Shown: positions 7,985 through 16,894, counted from the stretch's first letter. The stretch: 27,715 nt of DNA from Clostridia bacterium (GCA_028694075.1 JAQUUD010000008.1:1-27715), one strand, 5' to 3'. The notes: generated by a model from the sequence alone, not told the origin. Numbers and translations: made by a program.

Positions 7985-9115
7985 ATGAAAAAATTTTTAA
8001 TTGTTGTAGTCGTTTTTTGTTCGCTTATTCTTAATTTCAATCTGAATTTGAAAATATTAAAACAAGATTATTCTGACGATTTTGCTTTGTTAACTCAAAG
8101 TATGGAAGATAATAGTTCGGTTAAAAATGAAAATGGGGAAACAATCATTTGCACTTATTTGATTTTTGATGAAGAAAATAACTTCCTTGCTGAAAGAACA
8201 GATTGTGAAGTCGGAGATAGAATAATTGATAAAAATTTTAATGTTTTTGAAGTTTATTTTGTTGATAATGAGTTTTATTTGGCTAAGGCAAAGTTTGTTG
8301 AAACCTTGAAAAAAAATAGTATCACAAAAAATCAATTTAATCCTTTTTCAAGTTTAACAGAAGATAAAAAAATTGGTTTATATATGACTCATAATGATGA
8401 AAGTTTTATAATCGGAGATGGAACAGACAGCATTTATGGGGCAGGCGGAATTCACGATATTGCAAAAGAACTTGCTTATCAATTAGAAAATTATAATATT
8501 AATATAATTCTTGATGAAACACTGCATATTCCACACGATTCTTCAGCATATGTAAGAAGCAGACCAACCACAATACGACTTTTAAACGAAGAAGTAAATG
8601 CTTTGTTTGATATTCACAGAGATGGAGTTCCAAGGTCGCAATATATTACAAGCGTTAATGATATTGAACGCTGTCAAATCAGAATAGTTGTTGGATTGTC
8701 AAACGCAAACAGAGAAAGAAATCTTGAACTTGCAAGATATTTAATTCAAGTTGGAGATGAACTTTATCCTTGGCTGTTTAAAGATATATATATGGCAAAA
8801 AATACATATAATCAAGATTTATCAAGCAAATGTTTGCTGTTTGAAATGGGGACATACACAATGGAAAAAGATATGGTTTTGGATTCGACGGCGGAACTTT
8901 CAAACATTATTAACACAACATTATTTAATACAACCATTGATGAAGAAGGGAACTTAACAATAAACAGCGATAATGCTGATATGACCATTGACGAATATAT
9001 GAATGAAGAAAGTTCAAATATTTCAATGTGGATAATAATTTTCGCAGGCGTAGTTTTAATTTTTTGCATTGGATTTATGGTTGTTAAAAAACAAAAACCT
9101 AAGTTTAAAGTTTAA
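7985..9115 (+). CDS. spoIIP: SpoIIP-family cell wall amidase
   Basis: SpoIIP is a zinc-dependent N-acetylmuramoyl-L-alanine amidase / endopeptidase needed for engulfment during sporulation. The 376-aa protein has an N-terminal hydrophobic segment (about residues 4-20), a variable region to about 125, then the catalytic domain: LYMTHNDESF (His136, Glu139), FDIHRDG (His211), IRIVVG and LLFEMGTYTMEKDMV (Glu287). These match the SpoIIP zinc and catalytic motifs. Unusually, a second hydrophobic helix lies at the C terminus (about residues 347-367), followed by a Lys-rich tail, whereas Bacillus SpoIIP is anchored only at its N terminus. No clear Shine-Dalgarno sequence precedes the ATG. It stands alone, divergent from the fatty-acid operon and upstream of leuS. 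The family call is firm. The sporulation role is inferred. Confidence 0.85.
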   Translation: MKKFLIVVVVFCSLILNFNLNLKILKQDYSDDFALLTQSMEDNSSVKNENGETIICTYLIFDEENNFLAERTDCEVGDRIIDKNFNVFEVYFVDNEFYLAKAKFVETLKKNSITKNQFNPFSSLTEDKKIGLYMTHNDESFIIGDGTDSIYGAGGIHDIAKELAYQLENYNINIILDETLHIPHDSSAYVRSRPTTIRLLNEEVNALFDIHRDGVPRSQYITSVNDIERCQIRIVVGLSNANRERNLELARYLIQVGDELYPWLFKDIYMAKNTYNQDLSSKCLLFEMGTYTMEKDMVLDSTAELSNIINTTLFNTTIDEEGNLTINSDNADMTIDEYMNEESSNISMWIIIFAGVVLIFCIGFMVVKKQKPKFKV

Positions 9116-9211
9116 TGTTAAAAAAATATTTTTTATTTGGTGCGTACGAATTTTTTGTTATATTTTTTTTACAAACAATTTATAAAATATGTATTAGTAT
9201 TGCCAAAAAGT

Positions 9212-9240
9212 TTGATAATTTGTTCGTTTTATGTTATCAT
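9212..9240 (+). promoter_or_regulatory. Sigma-A promoter of leuS
   Basis: TTGATA, a 17-base spacer, then TATCAT preceded by TGT (extended -10). It ends 28 bases before the leuS ATG, leaving a leader of roughly 20 bases. That is too short for a T-box riboswitch. Confidence 0.75.
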
Positions 9241-9268
9241 TAATAATGACATCTAAGGAGCAAAAAAA

Positions 9269-11662
9269 ATGTATAATTTCAAAGAATTTGAGAAAAAGTG
9301 GTCAAAGTATTGGGCGACTAATAAGGTTTTTGAAACTGATGTTTGGGATTTTTCTAAGCCAAAATATTATGTTCTTGTAATGTTTCCTTATCCATCAGGG
9401 CAAGGGCTTCACGTCGGTCACGCAGAAGTATATACAGCAACAGATATAATGGCAAGATTTAAAAAAATGCAAGGCTTTAATGTGTTGCACCCAATGGGTT
9501 TTGATTCATTTGGGCTTCCTGCTGAACAATATGCAATTCAAACCGGCAATCACCCGGATATTTTCACGCAAAAGAATATTCAAGTTTTTAAAGAGCAACT
9601 TAAAAATTTGGGATTTTCATTTGATTGGACGAAAGAAATTTCAACTTGCGATCCTTCGTATTATAAGTGGACTCAGTGGATTTTTAAACAATTATATAAT
9701 GATGGCTATGCAAAACTTTCTGAAATTCCGGTTAATTGGTGCGAAGAACTTGGAACTGTGCTTGCTAATGATGAAATTATTGACGGAAAAAGTGAGCGTG
9801 GAGGCTTTCCTGTTGTTAAAAAATTTATGAAACAATGGGTAATAGATTTTACAAAATATTTAGATAAGTTGATTGAAGGATTAGATACAATTGACTGGCC
9901 AAATTCCACAAAAGAAATTCAAAGAAACTGGATAGGAAGAAGCGAAGGTGCAAAAGTAAATTTTGCAGTCAGTGGAACTAAATTCAATTTTGAAATTTTC
10001 ACAACACGAGTTGACACCATTTTTGGCGTAACTTATTGTGTGCTTTCTCCTGAACACGATTTGGTTTTAAAAATTACTTCAAAAGATAAAATTGAAGAGG
10101 TTAAAAAATATATTCACGAATGTTCGTTAAAATCTGAACTTGAAAGAACTTCCTTAAATAAAGATAAAAATGGTGTTTTCACGGGGGCATATGCAATAAA
10201 CCCAGCAAACAACAAAAAAATTCCGATTTATATATCAAGTTATGTGCTTAATTCATATGGAACAGGTGCGATTATGGCAGTGCCTGCCCACGACCAGCGA
10301 GATTATGATTTTGCAAAAAAATATAACATTGAAATCATTCCTGTTTTGGAAGGCGGAGATATTCAAAAAGAAGCATTTTTGGCGGACGGCAAGCACATTA
10401 ATTCAGAGTATTTAAACGGATTAAATAAAGAAGAAGCGATTAAAACCGCTTTAAAAAAACTTGGAGAAAAAGGCAAAGCGGAAAAATCAATAAACTATAA
10501 AATCAGGGATTGGATTTTTGCAAGACAAAGGTATTGGGGCGAGCCTATCCCGATTGTATTTTTGGAAGACGGCAGTACTTATGTTTTAAAAGATAGTGAA
10601 TTGCCTTTAACACTTCCAACTTTATCAAATTATAAACCGCAAAAAAATAATGCTTCTCCGCTTGCAAGAGCAACCGATTGGGTTAATGTTAAAATTGACG
10701 GGAAAAATGGCGTTAGAGAAACAAATACAATGCCGGGCTCAGCAGGTTCAAGTTGGTATTTTTTAAGATATATTGACCCGCAAAACAATAATGAAATTGC
10801 AAATGAAAAGTTGTTAAAACATTGGATGCCAGTTGACTTATACATTGGCGGAGATGAACACGCAGTCGGACACTTGATTTATTCAAGATTTTGGAATAAT
10901 TATTTATATGATAAAGGAGTTTCTCCTTGCAAAGAGCCGTTTGCAAAACTTGTTCATCAAGGTATGGTACTTGGTGAAAACAATGAAAAAATGAGCAAGA
11001 GCAAGGGTAATGTAATCAATCCGAATGACATTATTAATCTTTACGGCGCTGATGTACTTAGGGTTTATGAAATGTTTATGGGACCTTTGGAAGCGACAAA
11101 ACCGTGGAACACAAAAAATATTGCTGGTGCAAAAAATTTCTTAGAAAAAGTTTGGAAATTATATCATTCGAATATTATAAAAAATGAAGAAAATGAAAAC
11201 TTAGACAAAATATATAATTTTACGGTTAAAAAAGTTACTGAAGATTATGAAGCGCTAAGATTTAATACTGCAATAAGTCAAATGATGATTTTTTTAAATG
11301 CTGTTACAAAGGAAAAAGTTTTCCCTAAAAAATATGCAGAAGGTTATATTAAATTATTAAATCCAATAGCACCTTATATAACAGAAGAAATTTGGCAAAA
11401 GGTTCTCGGAAAAAATCAAACAATTGCAAATGAAAAATGGCCGACTTATTCTGAAAATGTGCTTGAAGAAGATAATTTCAATTTGGTTGTGCAAATAAAT
11501 GGCAAACTTAGAGCAGTGATTTCAATTTCAAAGAACTTGTCAAAAGATGAAATAAAAGAAACGGTTTTAAATGACAGCAAAATAAAATCTTTTATACAAG
11601 ATAAAAAAATTGCAAATATTATAATTATCCCAAACAAAGTCATAAACATTGTTCTTAACTGA
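9269..11662 (+). CDS. leuS: Leucyl-tRNA synthetase
   Basis: LeuRS charges tRNA-Leu with leucine. The 797-aa protein carries the class I signatures: PYPSGQGLHVGH (HIGH-type motif, His48-His51) and KMSKSKGN. The editing-domain residues TTRVDTIFGVTY and the VPAHDQRDYDFAKKY segment lie between the two halves of the catalytic domain. The C-terminal anticodon-binding region ends NIIIIPNKVINIVLN. AAGGAG stands 8 bases before the ATG. Transcription appears monocistronic, between its own promoter and a hairpin terminator. No T-box leader is visible, although many Bacillota use one for this gene. Confidence 0.98.
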   Translation: MYNFKEFEKKWSKYWATNKVFETDVWDFSKPKYYVLVMFPYPSGQGLHVGHAEVYTATDIMARFKKMQGFNVLHPMGFDSFGLPAEQYAIQTGNHPDIFTQKNIQVFKEQLKNLGFSFDWTKEISTCDPSYYKWTQWIFKQLYNDGYAKLSEIPVNWCEELGTVLANDEIIDGKSERGGFPVVKKFMKQWVIDFTKYLDKLIEGLDTIDWPNSTKEIQRNWIGRSEGAKVNFAVSGTKFNFEIFTTRVDTIFGVTYCVLSPEHDLVLKITSKDKIEEVKKYIHECSLKSELERTSLNKDKNGVFTGAYAINPANNKKIPIYISSYVLNSYGTGAIMAVPAHDQRDYDFAKKYNIEIIPVLEGGDIQKEAFLADGKHINSEYLNGLNKEEAIKTALKKLGEKGKAEKSINYKIRDWIFARQRYWGEPIPIVFLEDGSTYVLKDSELPLTLPTLSNYKPQKNNASPLARATDWVNVKIDGKNGVRETNTMPGSAGSSWYFLRYIDPQNNNEIANEKLLKHWMPVDLYIGGDEHAVGHLIYSRFWNNYLYDKGVSPCKEPFAKLVHQGMVLGENNEKMSKSKGNVINPNDIINLYGADVLRVYEMFMGPLEATKPWNTKNIAGAKNFLEKVWKLYHSNIIKNEENENLDKIYNFTVKKVTEDYEALRFNTAISQMMIFLNAVTKEKVFPKKYAEGYIKLLNPIAPYITEEIWQKVLGKNQTIANEKWPTYSENVLEEDNFNLVVQINGKLRAVISISKNLSKDEIKETVLNDSKIKSFIQDKKIANIIIIPNKVINIVLN

Positions 11663-11682
11663 GAAAATTATTAATAAAATTT

Positions 11683-11715
11683 AAAAAGCAAAGACAAAAA
11701 GTCTTTGTTTTTTAT
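11683..11715 (+). terminator. Rho-independent terminator of leuS
   Basis: CAAAGAC (11689-11695) pairs with GTCTTTG (11701-11707) around an AAAAA loop. The flanking A-rich and T-rich runs extend the stem and supply the U-tract. It starts about 20 bases after the leuS stop codon. Confidence 0.85.
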
Positions 11716-11730
11716 TTTTTTAAAAAATTC

Positions 11731-11759
11731 TTGACAAGTAACCATTATAATGATATTAT
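11731..11759 (+). promoter_or_regulatory. Sigma-A promoter of pnuC-nadR
   Basis: TTGACA (11731-11736), a 17-base spacer, then TATTAT (11754-11759). It lies directly after the leuS terminator and about 75 bases before the pnuC start. Two palindromes overlap or follow the -10 box. Confidence 0.75.
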
Positions 11760-11774
11760 CATATTAATAATATG
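11750..11774. promoter_or_regulatory. Overlapping palindromes at the pnuC promoter, possible operator
   Basis: ATGATA-T-TATCAT (11750-11762) covers the -10 box, and CATATT-AAT-AATATG (11760-11774) follows in the initially transcribed region. Both are perfect inverted repeats. This is where a repressor of NAD salvage would act. I do not recognise the motif as a known NiaR or NrtR site, and in such AT-rich DNA short palindromes also arise by chance. Confidence 0.35.
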
Positions 11775-11835
11775 AAACAAAAGATTTTTGGCAGTTGATA
11801 ACATAATAAAATGCTGAAAATTAAAGGGGTGAATT

Positions 11836-12597
11836 ATGAAAGTTTTATTAAAAAAATTGTTTGAATATGAAAACAAAAAACATATTATTGGAAAATTTAT
11901 TAAAGCATATGGCTGGATGTTTTTCGCAATTGCAATAATGCTTAGTATTTCAATTTATTTGCAAGATACTTTTATGGGGATTGCTTCATCTCTGACTGGT
12001 ATAATTTGCGTTATTTTAACAGCACAAGGAAAAAAAAGTTGCTTTATTTACGGAATTATCAACAGCGTTTTATATGGCATTATTGCTTATCAAGCGTTAT
12101 ACTATGGCGATGCAATGTTAAATATTTTTTATTACACACCGATTCAAATTTTGGGCTGGTTTGTATGGAAAAAGAATGAAGATAGGAATAGCGGTGTTGT
12201 CGTTTCGAAACGAATGAACAGAAAGCAATTAGCAGTTTTGTTTATTGTAACATTATCTCTAACAATTGTTTATGGATACATACTTTTTTTAATTAACGGA
12301 AGATTGCCTTATATAGATGCAATAACAACAATCCTTTCAATAATTGCCTTCTTTATTTCAATCAAGTGTTATTTGGAACAATGGATATTATGGATTATTG
12401 TTGATATGATTTCGGTTGCGATGTGGATTTATTATTTTATTATTTCAGATGGGCAGTTGGTTGCAATTTTAATAATGTGGCTTGTGTTTTTGGCAAACGC
12501 AATTTATGGATATATTTCTTGGCTAAAACGAAACAAGAAAAATATTAAGAAATTTTCCGAAAATAAAAGCAAAGAAAATGAAATATCTCACTTATGA
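11836..12597 (+). CDS. pnuC: Nicotinamide riboside transporter PnuC
   Basis: PnuC is a membrane channel-like transporter for nicotinamide riboside, working with a cytoplasmic kinase that traps the substrate by phosphorylation. The 253-aa protein has about seven hydrophobic segments. It shows the family residues IQILGWFVWKK near the middle and YLEQWILWIIVDMISVAMW near the C terminus, followed by a Lys-rich cytoplasmic tail. AAAGGGG precedes the ATG. It sits 49 bases upstream of the NadR-type gene that supplies the matching kinase, which strongly supports the substrate assignment. Confidence 0.92.
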   Translation: MKVLLKKLFEYENKKHIIGKFIKAYGWMFFAIAIMLSISIYLQDTFMGIASSLTGIICVILTAQGKKSCFIYGIINSVLYGIIAYQALYYGDAMLNIFYYTPIQILGWFVWKKNEDRNSGVVVSKRMNRKQLAVLFIVTLSLTIVYGYILFLINGRLPYIDAITTILSIIAFFISIKCYLEQWILWIIVDMISVAMWIYYFIISDGQLVAILIMWLVFLANAIYGYISWLKRNKKNIKKFSENKSKENEISHL

Positions 12598-12646
12598 AAA
12601 CAATAATTTTTTAAATTAGAAAACTGAGATAAAAATATGAGGGAAT

Positions 12647-13657
12647 ATGTATAAAATCGGATTTTATGGCGGAAGTTTTGACCCCGTTCATTTGGGTCAT
12701 ATAAGATGTATCATTCAAGCAATAAATAAATGTGAAAAACTGTTTATTGTACTTTCCTATTCGAAACAAAGAGATTTTGTTCCATATCAAATAAGATTTC
12801 GGGTACTGAAACAAATTGCAAAAGATTTCGATAATGTTGAAGTGATTGCAATTGAAGATTATTCGAAAGATAAAAATTTGTATAACTGGCAAGACGGGGC
12901 ACAACAAATCAAAGAATTAATTAAAGATGAAATTAATGTGGTATTTGCTGGAAGTGATTATAAAAATAAAAAAATTTTTGAAAAATTATATCCAAATGCA
13001 AAAATTGAATATATTAATCGAACAGGTAAAAAAGCAGTTCAAATTTCTTCAACTGAAATCAGAAAAAATCCGCTAAAATATTTTGAATTTCTGCCTAATG
13101 AAATGAAGCCCTATTATGTAAAAAAAGTGCTTATTGTTGGAACAGAAAGTTGTGGTAAAAGCACACTTATTAAAGCCCTAGCAAATTACTACAATACAAT
13201 TTTTTTAGAAGAAGTTGGGAGAGATGTTTGCGAGCAGGCAGGTGGAGTTGAGAATATGATCGAAAGCGATTTTTTTGAAATTATGTTTAAGCATAAATCA
13301 AAAGAATATCAACTCGAAAAATTGGCAAATAAAGTGTTATTTATTGACACTGACAGTTTAATCACCGCTTATTTTGGGAAAATAATTACTTGCGATAATG
13401 AGCAAAGAATTTTTAATCTTGCAAAGCAAATTTACGAAATAAGCAAATATGATGTGATATTTTATTTAGAGCCAGATGTTATTTGGGTGCAGGACGGAAC
13501 AAGAATTAATATTGAAGGAAATGCTAGAAAAAAGAATAATGAAATATTAAAAACTGAGTTTTACGATATAATGAAAGCAAAATATTATTCAATTTCAGGA
13601 AATTATGATGAGCGATTTAAAACCTGCTTAAAAATTCTCGATAAAATATTGTTTTAA
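12647..13657 (+). CDS. nadR: NadR-type bifunctional NMN adenylyltransferase / ribosylnicotinamide kinase
   Basis: This enzyme turns imported nicotinamide riboside into NAD in two steps: phosphorylation to NMN, then adenylylation. The 336-aa protein has an N-terminal nucleotidyltransferase domain with GGSFDPVHLGH (residues 8-18) and QISSTEIRK (132-140). Its C-terminal P-loop kinase domain has the Walker A motif GTESCGKS (165-172) and the acidic strand LFIDTDSL. It lacks the N-terminal helix-turn-helix repressor domain of enterobacterial NadR, so it is probably purely enzymatic. It shares a transcript with pnuC. The ribosome site (GAGGG) is unusually close to the ATG. Confidence 0.93.
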   Translation: MYKIGFYGGSFDPVHLGHIRCIIQAINKCEKLFIVLSYSKQRDFVPYQIRFRVLKQIAKDFDNVEVIAIEDYSKDKNLYNWQDGAQQIKELIKDEINVVFAGSDYKNKKIFEKLYPNAKIEYINRTGKKAVQISSTEIRKNPLKYFEFLPNEMKPYYVKKVLIVGTESCGKSTLIKALANYYNTIFLEEVGRDVCEQAGGVENMIESDFFEIMFKHKSKEYQLEKLANKVLFIDTDSLITAYFGKIITCDNEQRIFNLAKQIYEISKYDVIFYLEPDVIWVQDGTRINIEGNARKKNNEILKTEFYDIMKAKYYSISGNYDERFKTCLKILDKILF

Positions 13658-13734
13658 TAGCAATAATTAATATAAAGATTGAAGTAAATAAATTTAATGA
13701 ATAGTATAAATAACAATATTTTTTAATGGAATTC

Positions 13735-13764
13735 TTGATTTAGTTCGTATTTTTATTATATAAT
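13735..13764 (+). promoter_or_regulatory. Sigma-A promoter of tyrS
   Basis: TTGATT, an 18-base spacer, then TATAAT, ending 27 bases before the tyrS ATG. The leader is too short for a T-box. Confidence 0.72.
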
Positions 13765-13791
13765 GAAATTATTAATGTAAGGAGTGAGGAA

Positions 13792-15054
13792 ATGACACAA
13801 GAATTATTTAAAGAACTTAATGAAAGAGGTTATACATATCAATTAACCCACGATACTGAAATAAAAAATTTATTAAACGGTAAGAAACAATTTACTTTTT
13901 ATCTCGGCATCGATCCGACCGCCGACAGTTTGCATATTGGTCATTTTTTTGCACTGATGATGTTCAAAAAATTGCAGAAAGCAGGGCATAAGGGTATTTT
14001 GGTTATTGGCGGGGCAACTGCTTTAATTGGCGACCCGAGCGGTAAAAAAGAAATGCGAAAAATGATTACAAAAGAAGAAGTTAAACATAATATTGCGGAA
14101 GTTGAAAAAATTGCAAGGCGTTTCATTTCAACTGAAGGTGAAAATCCTGCAATCATTTTAAATAACTCTGATTGGATAAACAAATATTCATACATAGATT
14201 TTATGCGTGATATCGGTATGCATTTTAATGTTGCAGTAATGCTAAAAGCCGATGCCTATAAAAACCGAATTGAAGAAGGCGGGTTAACTTTTTTGGAAAT
14301 GGGTTATATGCTTATGCAAGCATATGATTTTGCTTATCTTAATAAAAAATATGGTTGCGTCCTTCAAATTGGCGGAAGCGACCAATGGGGGAACATTGTT
14401 GCGGGAGTGAACTTAAACAGAAAACTTAATAATTTGGATTCTGAAATCGAAAATAATAGAGATATTTATGGCATCACATGCCCGCTCCTTATGACTCGTG
14501 ACGGCAAAAAAATGGGCAAAACAGAAAGTGGAACTTTATGGGTTGCCAGAGAAAAAACAACAGTATTTGATTTTTATCAATATTTTTTCAATGTTCATGA
14601 TGACAGCACGGAAATGCTTTTGAAACTCTTTACTGAAATTGATTTAAAAACAATAAATAAATTATTGTCGGAAGATATTGTTAAAGCAAAGCGTGTTATG
14701 GCTTATGAAATAACAAAACTTGTGCACGGCAAAGAAGAAGCCGATAAAGTTGTTGAAACGGTGCTTTCGTTGTTTGAAAATTCACAGTCAAGCGAAAACG
14801 CTCCTACTTTTGATATTTCAGTTGATTTGCTTAAAAAAGGAATATCAGTTATTGATTTGTTTGTTCACTGCAAAATGGTTGATTCAAAGTCTGCTTGCCG
14901 TTCTCTATTAAAACAGGGCGGTCTAAAAATAAATAATGAAAAAATTGATGATGAAAATTTGATTGTAACTGATAAATTTTTGAATGAAGGCAAAATCATA
15001 TTAAAAAAAGGCAAAAAAAATTTTTTGCAGTTAACCATTGAACAAAAGAACTAA
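13792..15054 (+). CDS. tyrS: Tyrosyl-tRNA synthetase
   Basis: TyrRS charges tRNA-Tyr. The 420-aa protein has the class I start YLGIDPTADSLHIGH (HIGH at residues 48-51), the tyrosine pocket segment YMLMQAYDFAYL, GGSDQWGNI and the second signature KMGKT (240-244), which is the bacterial TyrRS form of KMSKS. A C-terminal S4 RNA-binding domain (about 352-415) recognises the tRNA long variable arm. AAGGAG precedes the ATG. It is expressed from its own promoter and ends at a hairpin at 15180. Confidence 0.97.
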   Translation: MTQELFKELNERGYTYQLTHDTEIKNLLNGKKQFTFYLGIDPTADSLHIGHFFALMMFKKLQKAGHKGILVIGGATALIGDPSGKKEMRKMITKEEVKHNIAEVEKIARRFISTEGENPAIILNNSDWINKYSYIDFMRDIGMHFNVAVMLKADAYKNRIEEGGLTFLEMGYMLMQAYDFAYLNKKYGCVLQIGGSDQWGNIVAGVNLNRKLNNLDSEIENNRDIYGITCPLLMTRDGKKMGKTESGTLWVAREKTTVFDFYQYFFNVHDDSTEMLLKLFTEIDLKTINKLLSEDIVKAKRVMAYEITKLVHGKEEADKVVETVLSLFENSQSSENAPTFDISVDLLKKGISVIDLFVHCKMVDSKSACRSLLKQGGLKINNEKIDDENLIVTDKFLNEGKIILKKGKKNFLQLTIEQKN

Positions 15055-15089
15055 TGAAATAGATTTAAACCGAAAAGGAAATGTAAATT

Positions 15090-15132
15090 AATATAGATTT
15101 GCTTATAATTTTATTGTTTTAAAATCTATATT
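15090..15132. repeat. 11-bp inverted repeat downstream of tyrS
   Basis: AATATAGATTT (15090-15100) and AAATCTATATT (15122-15132) are perfect complements around a 21-base loop. No T-run follows, so it is not a typical terminator. It could stabilise the tyrS mRNA 3' end, or may be chance. Confidence 0.35.
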
Positions 15133-15179
15133 TCAAATAATAGTATCAAAATTAATCAATTTTTAAGATTTATCTAATT

Positions 15180-15209
15180 AATCCCCTTATTGACAAATAG
15201 GGATTTTTT
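15180..15209 (+). terminator. Rho-independent terminator of tyrS
   Basis: AATCCC pairs with GGGATT, with an inner TATT/AATA stem above a two-base bulge, followed by a TTTT run. It ends about 155 bases after the tyrS stop. Its loop contains the TTGACA that serves as -35 box of the next gene. Confidence 0.75.
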
Positions 15210-15217
15210 GATATAAT
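15190..15217 (+). promoter_or_regulatory. Consensus sigma-A promoter of the large DUF4116 gene
   Basis: Perfect TTGACA (15190-15195) and perfect TATAAT (15212-15217) are separated by 16 bases. The -35 lies inside the upstream terminator hairpin. The leader to the ATG is about 90 bases. Confidence 0.8.
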
Positions 15218-15313
15218 AATTTTTATAAATAAAAATTATTCAGTTTTTGCAAGAATTTATATGAAAAAAAGAAACTAAACTTTTTAGAAAAAATATAATA
15301 AAGGAAGATTTTT

Positions 15314-16672
15314 ATGGAATATGAAAGTGAAGAAATAGCAAAATTTTTGGAAGACCCGATTTATAGATTTTTTCATGGTAGGTTTGCAAGCGATAAAAAT
15401 TTTATATTAGATGCCGTAAGGAAAAATCCTCAGGCATTAAAATATGCTTCAAAAGCCTTAAAAAACGACCGAGATTTTGTTTTGGAAGTTTTGAAAATTA
15501 ATGGTAACGCACTGGAATTTGTTTCTGCCGAATTAAGAGCCGATTATATTGTTGTTGCAACAGCAGTTAAGGAAAACGGACTTGCATTGAAATTTGCATC
15601 AAAGCAATTAAAGAATGACCGAGATTTTGTTTTGAGGGCAGTGCAACTAAACGGTGAAGCCTTAGAATTTGTTTCTGAGGAATTAAAAAATGATAAGGAA
15701 GTTGTTTTGTTTGCTGTAAGGCAAAATGGCGGGGCTTTTATTTATGCGTCTGAACATTTGAAAGATGATAGAGAAGTTGTTTTGGAAGCGGTTAAACAAA
15801 ATGGGAATATTTTAGAATATGCTTCGGAAAGATTCAGAAATGATAAGGAAATTGTTATTACGGCGGTTAAACAAAATGGTTATGCTTTTCAATTTGCATC
15901 TGATGAATTGAAAGAAAATGCAGATGTTGTTTTAACCATTGCAAAGCACAGCCCCAAGGCTATGCCCCATATTATGAGACACTTGTTTAAATCAGATAAA
16001 TTAAGAAATAATAAAGAACTTGTTTTGGAACTTATAAAAAATAATAAATTTTCATTGGAGTATGCTTCAAAAAATTTAAGAAATGATAAAGAAGTTGTTT
16101 TGGAAGCAGTTAAGCGTGATGGCTTAGCCGTGTTTTATGCGTCAGATGAGTTGCAAAATGATATTGACATATTATTAGATGCAATACAGCAGAATGTTCT
16201 TGCAATTAGATTGATGCCGGAAAAGTTTAAATCAAATAAAGAATTTGTTTTAAAAATGGTTAGCAGAAATGGGCTTGCATATAAATATTTGCCACCAGAG
16301 TTAAAAAAAGACAAACGAATTAGAAATAATGCAATAAGGCAAGTTTATTCTTCGCCAAAGTTTATTTCTAAGGGTACAAAAATTTCAAGCGATATTAAAG
16401 GTTTATTTTCAGATGAACAATTAAGAGAATTTTTTGGAGATTTTGAACAAGCAGAGTTATTGAAAAAAAGCATAAAAGCAACAGCGACAAGTTTAATAAA
16501 AAATTTTAAAGGCTCATATCTTGAAGTTGATAAGTTTACTAAATCACTGGGTGTGGTTTTTCAAAAAAGAATTGATTTTGTAAATTCGGAATTTGAAAAA
16601 AATCAAGGAGTTAATGTTATCAGACAACAAAATTTGAAAAAAAGTGCACTTGCAAAAATCGAGAATTTATAA
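15314..16672 (+). CDS. DUF4116-repeat protein (large paralogue)
   Basis: The function is unknown. The 452-aa protein consists of a short N-terminal module (residues 1-25, EIAKFLEDPIYRFF), about twelve 25-residue repeats (26-345) and a unique C-terminal module (about 346-452). The repeats follow the pattern LKNDxxxVLxAVxxNGxALxYASxE, which I recognise as DUF4116, a helical repeat domain found in some Legionella and uncultured gut Bacillota proteins. There is no signal peptide or membrane segment, so it is probably cytoplasmic or exported by an unseen route. Helical repeats of this kind usually bind proteins, which is an inference here. AAGGAAG precedes the ATG. A paralogue with far fewer repeats follows on the same strand. 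Confidence 0.8.
   Translation: MEYESEEIAKFLEDPIYRFFHGRFASDKNFILDAVRKNPQALKYASKALKNDRDFVLEVLKINGNALEFVSAELRADYIVVATAVKENGLALKFASKQLKNDRDFVLRAVQLNGEALEFVSEELKNDKEVVLFAVRQNGGAFIYASEHLKDDREVVLEAVKQNGNILEYASERFRNDKEIVITAVKQNGYAFQFASDELKENADVVLTIAKHSPKAMPHIMRHLFKSDKLRNNKELVLELIKNNKFSLEYASKNLRNDKEVVLEAVKRDGLAVFYASDELQNDIDILLDAIQQNVLAIRLMPEKFKSNKEFVLKMVSRNGLAYKYLPPELKKDKRIRNNAIRQVYSSPKFISKGTKISSDIKGLFSDEQLREFFGDFEQAELLKKSIKATATSLIKNFKGSYLEVDKFTKSLGVVFQKRIDFVNSEFEKNQGVNVIRQQNLKKSALAKIENL
15389..16348 (+). repeat. Tandem 75-bp coding repeats (DUF4116 units)
   Basis: About twelve to thirteen 25-codon units lie in tandem. Several keep near-identity at DNA level: the stretch around GAAGTTGTTTTGGAAGC recurs near 15785 and 16090, with close variants elsewhere. 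This indicates recent internal duplication. One unit (near residue 201) is longer and more divergent. Confidence 0.8.
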
Positions 16673-16845
16673 ATAAATCATAAGCATACAAAGAAATTTG
16701 AGATAATAAAATATGATTTTCGAGATATTAAACATTTCTAATACTTTTTTTCATAATATATTAAGAAATAAACTGATTTTACATAAAGCAATAAAATTAA
16801 CGAATATTTTAAATTTACGAATTGAAATTTGTCAAAATACTGGTA

Positions 16846-16874
16846 TTGACTTTTGAACTTATTCTTGATACAAT
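16846..16874 (+). promoter_or_regulatory. Sigma-A promoter of the small DUF4116 gene
   Basis: TTGACT, a 17-base spacer, then TACAAT with a TGA before it (extended -10). The -10 box ends 20 bases before the ATG at 16895. This rules out the upstream in-frame TTG at 16853 as the start, because that codon lies inside the promoter spacer. Confidence 0.8.
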
Positions 16875-16894
16875 TTTTGCAAAAGGAGATCGCT

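Noticed and set aside
9121..9140. A/T palindrome after the SpoIIP gene as terminator
   Set aside because: The stem would consist only of A-T pairs with almost no loop, so it is not convincing.
9212..9268. T-box riboswitch before leuS (also looked for before tyrS and ileS)
   Set aside because: The leaders are too short and no T-box sequence or antiterminator is present.
16853..16894. TTG start giving a 204-aa small DUF4116 protein
   Set aside because: The codon lies in the spacer of a strong promoter, and a good ribosome site precedes the ATG at 16895.
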